Positions 34,449-38,660 of a stretch of 38,660 nucleotides of DNA are shown piece by piece. Positions within the stretch are counted from its first letter, which is position 1; every line of letters starts with the position of its first letter. A program made the position numbers and the translations under genes. The notes beneath the pieces are model-generated. The model saw only the letters and a program-made list of their open reading frames with translations, did not search any database and was not told the DNA's origin. The stretch comes from Flavobacteriales bacterium UBA1986 (lineage in GTDB: Bacteria; Bacteroidota; Bacteroidia; Flavobacteriales_G; Salibacteraceae). The stretch is taken from positions 55,499 through 94,158 of the forward strand of contig DDDG01000015.1 of the NCBI GenBank assembly GCA_002336245.1, read 5' to 3'.

Positions 34449-34961
34449 ATGGCGACAAAAAAGCAGAAGGAAATTCACAAGGACCTTCAAACCGACGATC
34501 CTAACAAAATCTACGCAGCTTTAATGGATTTGCGTGTACATGGAACTCGCGAGAGCATTCCTTTGGTGATTGACCAGCTCGGAAAAGACCTAGGAGATGT
34601 AATCGACAAAGAAGTCATCGACATTCTTGGAGATTTAAAAGACAAGAACACCGTTGAATTCTTCATCGAAGCCCTGGAGAATCCAAAAAATGCGGAAGTT
34701 CAAAAAGCCCTACTGCAGGCGATCTGGAATGCCGATTTAAAAATTGAAGAACATCTTCCCTACTTCGTGAGCTTGGCGATGAAGTCGGACTACCTCACTG
34801 CTTTTGAATGTTTCACAATCATCGAACAAGCAGCGATCGAAGACGACATGGAAGCTTTAAACCTTATCGGCGATTTACGCGAAGCCCAGATGAGGGAGCA
34901 TGAAAGCAAGGAAATTCTTGAATTCATAGTGCAGTCTTTGAACTCCAAAATCATCGACTAA
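34449..34961 (+). CDS. HEAT-repeat-like protein
   Basis: 170 residues from the ATG at 34449; the frame is open upstream but inside the yggS-type gene. Pairs of amphipathic helices of about 35 residues (IYAALMDLRVHGTRESIPL, then VIDKEVIDILGDLKDKNTVE, then NAEVQKALLQAIWNADLK) match HEAT or Armadillo-type repeats, used to bind proteins. No catalytic residues are seen. The strongly acidic chain points to a cytoplasmic adaptor role, but the partner is unknown. It is placed 2 bp after the PLP-binding protein gene, hence probably the same operon. Confidence 0.78.
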   Translation: MATKKQKEIHKDLQTDDPNKIYAALMDLRVHGTRESIPLVIDQLGKDLGDVIDKEVIDILGDLKDKNTVEFFIEALENPKNAEVQKALLQAIWNADLKIEEHLPYFVSLAMKSDYLTAFECFTIIEQAAIEDDMEALNLIGDLREAQMREHESKEILEFIVQSLNSKIID

Positions 34962-35069
34962 AGTCTTTCGTTATAACTTGTTGATATCTGTTTAGGATAT
35001 TCCCCTCTCATTCTTTGCATCCCGAGTTTCGCTCAATACAATTGAGAAGAACAAATCTTAAACTGTATT

Positions 35070-35318
35070 ATGAAAATTGCGAAACTATTTTTCGTGGCAG
35101 TAATTGGACTAAGCATGAGCTCATGCGTAGTTACATATCACAGCGTCACGAACAACCCTGTTGGAAGCAAAGAGGGCACAGCTAAGTCGGGCATTTTTGC
35201 CAAAGACGTAGACCTATCTTTTATGGCCGCGGCCAAAAAAGGCAACATCCAGCGCATTGGAACAACCAAGTTTGTATACGGAGTATTCAGTGTACGTAAC
35301 CAAGTAACCGGCGATTAA
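35070..35318 (+). CDS. TRL-like family lipoprotein (copy 1)
   Basis: 82 residues. The lipoprotein signal IAKLFFVAVIGLSMSSC puts the lipidated Cys at residue 19. The mature part shows the TRL-like pattern: VTNNPVGSKEGTAKSGIFA, then AAAKKGNIQRIGTTKFV and an ending VTGD. TRL-like proteins are short and of unknown function, often found in tandem. The stop lies one base before the second copy's ATG, so the copies are probably translated from one message. Confidence 0.83.
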   Translation: MKIAKLFFVAVIGLSMSSCVVTYHSVTNNPVGSKEGTAKSGIFAKDVDLSFMAAAKKGNIQRIGTTKFVYGVFSVRNQVTGD

Positions 35319-35319
35319 G

Positions 35320-35646
35320 ATGAAAAAGACTTTACTAAACTCTTTGGGAGCATTGGCGATAGCCTTGGCTTTCTCTTCTTGCAGCGTTACCAATCCATTG
35401 ACTGCGACCAACAATCCAATTGGCGATAAAGTTGGAACTTCAAAAAACTCTTGTTTGTTTGGAGCGAATACCTACGGGGCTGGACCAGGTCTGGCTACTT
35501 CATACGGCATCTGCTTCAACACAAAAGACTAGGGCATTTACGAAGCCGCCAAAGCCGGCGGGATTTCTAAGGTGGCGACGGTTGACTTGAAGACAACCAA
35601 CTATTTGTTTTTCACCAAGTTTGAACTAATCGTAACAGGCAAATAA
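35320..35646 (+). pseudogene. TRL-like lipoprotein (copy 2) broken by an in-frame TAG
   Basis: The frame starts ATG 35320 (MKKTLLNSLGALAIALAFSS, Cys next) and is interrupted by TAG at 35530-35532. Reading on in the same frame without a shift gives GIYEAAKAGGISKVATVDLK and then ELIVTGK before a TAA at 35644-35646, matching the tail of copy 3 (KNGGISKVATVDIK and VVTGE). A single substitution (for example AAG to TAG) accounts for it. The first 70 residues may still be made as a short lipoprotein. The next gene begins 2 bp after the TAA, the spacing of an intact operon, so the loss looks recent. Confidence 0.85.
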
Positions 35647-35648
35647 TT

Positions 35649-35927
35649 ATGAAAAAATTCACACTATTCTGTGCAGTGGTCATAGCAGCTATGGCCTTGC
35701 AATCGTGTTCAGTTTCAATGCCTGTTTTGGTTACCGACAACCCAGTTGGATCAAAAGTAGGTGAAGCTAGCTACAAAGTAATTTTTGGTTTCCCTCCTAT
35801 GAATGCAGATGCTGGTATTGCCACCGATGCTAAAAATGGCGGTATCTCAAAGGTTGCCACTGTTGATATAAAAGTAAGAGGTGGTTTATTCACACAAACT
35901 GTTTCTACAGTAGTTACAGGCGAATAA
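35649..35927 (+). CDS. TRL-like family lipoprotein (copy 3)
   Basis: 92 residues with a lipoprotein signal (FTLFCAVVIAAMALQSC). The mature part carries VTDNPVGSKVGEASYKVIFG, then DAGIATDAKNGGISKVATVD, ending VSTVVTGE, a full TRL-like domain. It is the intact reference for the broken copy 2 and for the fragment at 37181. A terminator follows 21 bp after the stop. The function is unknown. Confidence 0.87.
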   Translation: MKKFTLFCAVVIAAMALQSCSVSMPVLVTDNPVGSKVGEASYKVIFGFPPMNADAGIATDAKNGGISKVATVDIKVRGGLFTQTVSTVVTGE

Positions 35928-36010
35928 GTTCTTCTAAATCAATAATTGAAGGCAGCATCTCCTCGGATTTGCTGCCTTTTTTATGACTTTTATCCTCATG
36001 GGATTCGAAA
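35861..36010. repeat. Direct repeat, left copy (TRL tail, terminator, mnmE start)
   Basis: About 150 bp that match 37180-37330, with a 43-bp exact core at 35949-35991. It holds the last codons of TRL copy 3, the terminator, and a decayed copy of the first codons of mnmE (ATGACTTTT, then CTCATGG and ATTCGA) before diverging. Confidence 0.88.
35949..35982 (+). terminator. Rho-independent terminator after the TRL-like genes
   Basis: AAGGCAGCA and TGCTGCCTT form a 9-bp stem with a 12-nt loop, followed by six T residues. An identical terminator is at 37269. Confidence 0.9.
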
Positions 36011-36354
36011 TCTATTTAAGATGCATCGCGATATTTATATCCCTTTTTAGTCCTTTCTTCATACATCTCGCTCATTTCAGTGAGCACCATTTCTTGCTCA
36101 TCACATTTAAGTTGAACATGGACTCCTTCATGGGCTGATTAGTTGAGAACGCTGAAGCTCCTGCTGATTGGTAGTATTCGATTGCGAACCAAGCGAATTG
36201 TAAAATCCATCGAAATCTCTGACTCGCCTTTCAAGCACCTTAGCGCTATGTAATTGACTGAAATTTCATACCCTGCCCTCAACTTTACCGATAAACGCAT
36301 TATATATCGGCGCATGAAATTAGGCTCAACTAGTTTACCAATAAACAAACAGTA
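36011..36354. other. Insert left end without a convincing gene
   Basis: AT-rich stretch of 344 bp. A minus-strand open stretch of about 41 codons at 36016-36138 reads HVQLKCDEQEMVLTEMSEMY and ends GYKYRDAS; it has no good start and no family I recognise, so it may be a gene remnant. Another minus-strand frame at 36139-36348 looks like chance. I see no RNA gene here. Confidence 0.45.
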
Positions 36355-37131
36355 ATGCTTCGTAAATTCCTTCTAAGACCTTTTAGCGTTTTATTTGTCG
36401 TGGTACTAATCTCTTCTTGCTCGATTGAAAAAAGAGTTCATTTACCAGGTTACCATGTCCAATGGAAAAACTTAAAAAGTAAGTCAGTCGGAAATATTAA
36501 TTCACATCGCGGTAATCAGATTTCTAAAGATCTAATTGCTCTGACCTCCATAGCATATAAGGATTTCAAATCTCCAAGTTCAAAAGTTGACAAAGACTCA
36601 AATACGCCATTATTATTAAACACACCCTTATTGGCGTTCCTAAATGACATAGCGCCGTCCTATAAACTCAAGGGAAATAAGTCTGTAAGTGACATCACAT
36701 CAATAAAGGCACTTAAATCTAGTTATCCTCAGCTTGACATAAAGGACGACATAGAAGATTTAGAGGAAGAAATTCAAAGAAAAAAAACCAATTCTTGGAT
36801 ATGGATAGCTATGGAGCTTCTTGGTTTAATCCTATTTTGGTTTGTAAGCATCTTGTTAGGCCTTCTACTTGTGCTTGGTTCAATTATAGCAATAATTATT
36901 CTTTCTATCAAAGTGAGTAAACTAAAAGACAAACTAGATAAATTGAGGTACGAGACAAGTTCAAAGGCTTCATTGGGAAATGATGTCGTTTATTTAAAAA
37001 ATGGAAGTGTCATAAATGGGACTATCATTGAACAGGTAATCGGCAAGTCAATCAAAATAAAGACTGCCGATGGTAATGTATTCTTTTACAATCTCGATGA
37101 AGTTAAAAAATTCGGAAAGAAAACTGATTAA
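36355..37131 (+). CDS. Putative lipoprotein with membrane segment, carried on the AT-rich insert
   Basis: 258 residues. The lipoprotein signal ends VLISSC at residue 22. Residues about 130-145 are acidic and probably coiled (DIKDDIEDLEEEIQRK), and 150-190 hold a long hydrophobic region, perhaps two helices (IWIAMELLGLILFWFVSILL and the following GLLLVLGSIIAIIILSI). The C-terminus (DVVYLKNGSVINGTIIEQV, then IKIKTADGNVFFYNLDEV) is a small domain often seen in Bacteroidetes membrane proteins of unknown function. A lipidated N-terminus plus internal helices is unusual. The codons are clearly more AT-rich than the neighbours, consistent with transfer. Confidence 0.75.
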   Translation: MLRKFLLRPFSVLFVVVLISSCSIEKRVHLPGYHVQWKNLKSKSVGNINSHRGNQISKDLIALTSIAYKDFKSPSSKVDKDSNTPLLLNTPLLAFLNDIAPSYKLKGNKSVSDITSIKALKSSYPQLDIKDDIEDLEEEIQRKKTNSWIWIAMELLGLILFWFVSILLGLLLVLGSIIAIIILSIKVSKLKDKLDKLRYETSSKASLGNDVVYLKNGSVINGTIIEQVIGKSIKIKTADGNVFFYNLDEVKKFGKKTD

Positions 37132-37180
37132 GAATAGTTAATCCTTCATCATGCAAACGCAGCGAACCGAACCTTTCTCT

Positions 37181-37245
37181 GTAGACATCAAAGTAAAAGG
37201 CGGTTTGTTCGTACAAACAGTTTCTACTGTAGTTACGGGCGAATA
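37181..37245 (+). pseudogene. TRL-like gene fragment (C-terminal end only)
   Basis: The frame reads VDIKVKGGLFVQTVSTVVTG and ends E, stop. This is the tail of TRL copy 3 with only a few changes. A possible ATG at 37151 would give a 31-residue peptide, but no lipoprotein signal remains. It begins the right-hand direct repeat. Confidence 0.8.
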
Positions 37246-37268
37246 AGCTCTTTTAGCTCAAAAAATTA

Positions 37269-37302
37269 AAGGCAGCATCTCCTCGGATTTGCTGCCTTTT
37301 TT
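37269..37302 (+). terminator. Rho-independent terminator between the TRL fragment and mnmE
   Basis: The same 9-bp stem and T run as at 35949. It lies directly ahead of mnmE, and the ATG at 37303 touches it, favouring the start at 37318. Confidence 0.85.
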
Positions 37303-37317
37303 ATGACTTTTGCACTC

Positions 37318-38660
37318 ATGGAATTCGATACCATATGCGCTATTGCAACTCCTCCAGGTCTCGGTGCTCTTGGAGTGGTCCGAATTTCTGGTCCCGATTG
37401 CATTCTAAAATTGAATGAACTCTTTCCGACCAAAGACTTAAGCAAACAAAAAGGCTACACCATTCACTTCGGACGCATTGAATTTCAGGGTCAAACGATC
37501 GACGAAGTTCTGCTCAGCTTGTTCCGAAACCCAAAATCATACACAGGAGAAGACCTCATTGAATTGAGTTGCCACGGCTCTCCTTACATTCTAAAACAAC
37601 TTCTTGAAGCTTTAAACGCACAAGGCATTCGATTGGCTGCAGCTGGAGAGTTTACTCAACGTGCTTTCTTGAATGGAAAGATGGACTTGAGCCAGGCAGA
37701 AGCTGTTGGAGACTTGATTGCTTCTGAGAATAGCGCTGCACATCGCACGGCCTTGTACCAAATGCGTGGAGGATTCTCTGAGGAAATCAAAGAAATGCGT
37801 GAGAAGCTGATTCACTTTGCTTCCATGATTGAATTGGAATTGGATTTTTCGGAGGAAGATGTCGAGTTCGCAGACCGCTCTGAATTGGTTGCACTCATCG
37901 AAGGCATCGAAAGCTACCTGCACAAACTCATCGAAAGCTTCAAGCTAGGAAATGTAATTCGCAATGGAATCTCGGTGGTGATTGCCGGAAAACCAAATGC
38001 TGGTAAGTCTACCCTACTCAATGCACTCTTTAATGAAGAACGAGCATTGGTCACTGAACTCGCTGGAACCACCCGCGACACCATTGAGGAAGAACTTGTG
38101 ATTGAAGGCATTCGTTTTCGATTTGTGGATACCGCAGGATTGCGCGAAACCGAAGATGTGGTAGAAGCCCTTGGAGTTAAAAGATCTTACCAAAAGGTTC
38201 AAGAAGCCAGCATCCTACTCTACCTCTTCGATGCTTCTGTTGAAGAAGAGTCGATGGTGCTGCAAGAATTGGAAGACTTGAAAACAAGTTCCGATCAACG
38301 TGTGTTGGCGATTGGCAATAAAATGGATCAAGGTCAAAGTCAATTTGGAAAATTGAAACCCATCTTCATCTCAGCCAAGGCAGGAAAAGGTTTGGAGAAA
38401 CTCAAACAAGCCTTACTTTCTGAGGTGATGAGCGAAGGTTTCAATGCGGAAGACACCATTGTGACCAATGCGCGTCATGTAAACGCCTTACAATCGACCC
38501 TAGACGCCCTTGAGCGCACAAAGGCCGGAGTTCGTTCCGGCAACAGTGGCGACATGGTTGCCTTAGACATTCGTCAGGCTCTCAACTACCTCAGCGAAAT
38601 CACCGGCGACATCAGTCATGAGGATTTGCTGGATAATATTTTCAGTAAGTTTTGTATCGG
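37318..38660 (+). CDS. mnmE: tRNA modification GTPase MnmE (3' end beyond the window)
   Basis: 447 codons are visible; the window ends in SKFCIG, the start of the C-terminal C-x-G-K motif, so about one residue and the stop are missing. MnmE, with MnmG, modifies the wobble U34 of certain tRNAs. The N-terminus (FDTICAIATPPGLGALGVVR) and the folate-binding part are followed by the GTPase domain: GKPNAGKST (G1) near residue 223, the ELAGTTRDT loop, DTAG (G3) near 271, and NKMD (G4) near 334. ATG 37318 is preferred; in-frame ATG 37303 abuts the terminator T run. The 5' end is partly copied in the left repeat near 35983. Confidence 0.94.
   Translation, partial: MEFDTICAIATPPGLGALGVVRISGPDCILKLNELFPTKDLSKQKGYTIHFGRIEFQGQTIDEVLLSLFRNPKSYTGEDLIELSCHGSPYILKQLLEALNAQGIRLAAAGEFTQRAFLNGKMDLSQAEAVGDLIASENSAAHRTALYQMRGGFSEEIKEMREKLIHFASMIELELDFSEEDVEFADRSELVALIEGIESYLHKLIESFKLGNVIRNGISVVIAGKPNAGKSTLLNALFNEERALVTELAGTTRDTIEEELVIEGIRFRFVDTAGLRETEDVVEALGVKRSYQKVQEASILLYLFDASVEEESMVLQELEDLKTSSDQRVLAIGNKMDQGQSQFGKLKPIFISAKAGKGLEKLKQALLSEVMSEGFNAEDTIVTNARHVNALQSTLDALERTKAGVRSGNSGDMVALDIRQALNYLSEITGDISHEDLLDNIFSKFCI

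Larger units (their letters stand above)
37181..37330. repeat. Direct repeat, right copy (TRL tail, terminator, mnmE start)
   Basis: Matches 35861-36010, with an exact 43-bp core at 37269-37311. In this copy the mnmE start is intact and the gene continues, whereas the TRL gene lacks its front. Confidence 0.88.

Noticed and set aside
34978..35020. Possible Bacteroidetes promoter before the TRL-like genes (TTG, then TTCTTTG)
   Set aside because: The spacing of about 27 bp is longer than the usual 17-21 bp and the -7 box is imperfect.
36139..36348. Minus-strand frame of 69 residues in the AT-rich insert
   Set aside because: Basic, unstructured composition, no motif and no sensible neighbour; probably chance.
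1..38660. CRISPR array, restriction-modification, toxin-antitoxin or retron system
   Set aside because: No regularly spaced repeats, cas, methyltransferase, toxin pair or reverse transcriptase seen; the only repeat clusters are the palindromic arms at 33.1-33.7 kb, the FAS1 repeats and the 35.9/37.2 kb duplication.

Overview
The window looks like chromosome of a marine-type Bacteroidetes bacterium, most likely Flavobacteriales. Evidence: two secreted proteins end in C-terminal domains of the type IX secretion (T9SS) kind, there are many Bacteroidetes-style lipoproteins (lipobox ending S-S-C or N-S-C), families largely confined to this phylum (DUF4377, DUF5723-like, TRL-like, TPR-PD40-OmpA), a menaquinone gene (menB), and weak or absent Shine-Dalgarno sequences. 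Species cannot be named from the sequence.

Layout. 1-6.6 kb: a four-FAS1-domain T9SS cargo protein, menB, a DUF4197 protein, and a run of small secreted, lipoprotein and GIY-YIG-like genes. 6.7-11.7 kb: a FabH-like ketoacyl synthase, a Nudix-fold regulator with a ruined Nudix box, and on the minus strand an acetolactate-synthase-like TPP enzyme followed by an aldehyde dehydrogenase. 11.9-12.5 kb: two small membrane proteins. 12.7-20.8 kb: a tightly packed plus-strand envelope operon (lipoprotein, outer-membrane protein, kdsA, flippase, T9SS protein, GT-C glycosyltransferase), most junctions overlapping. 20.8-23.3 kb: minus-strand OmpA/PD40/TPR protein and queE. 23.4-25.7 kb: divergent paaN, tRNA-Leu(GAG) with terminator, and a four-helix-bundle protein. 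25.8-28.4 kb: a PMCA-type Ca2+ ATPase (minus). 28.7-33.1 kb: a two-gene NAD-linked formate dehydrogenase (Cys form).

33.1-33.8 kb is the most unusual part. A small GIY-YIG nuclease gene sits between two copies of an inverted doublet of a short palindromic repeat, an arrangement like REP doublets (REPINs) but with a GIY-YIG enzyme where a RAYT transposase would be expected. After yggS and a HEAT-repeat gene (33.8-35.0 kb) comes a tandem array of TRL-like lipoproteins, the middle one broken by one in-frame TAG. An AT-rich insert with one lipoprotein follows, bounded by about 150-bp direct repeats that each contain a TRL gene tail, a terminator and the first codons of mnmE. The window ends inside the last codons of mnmE.

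All product names come from reading motifs by eye; no database search was run.
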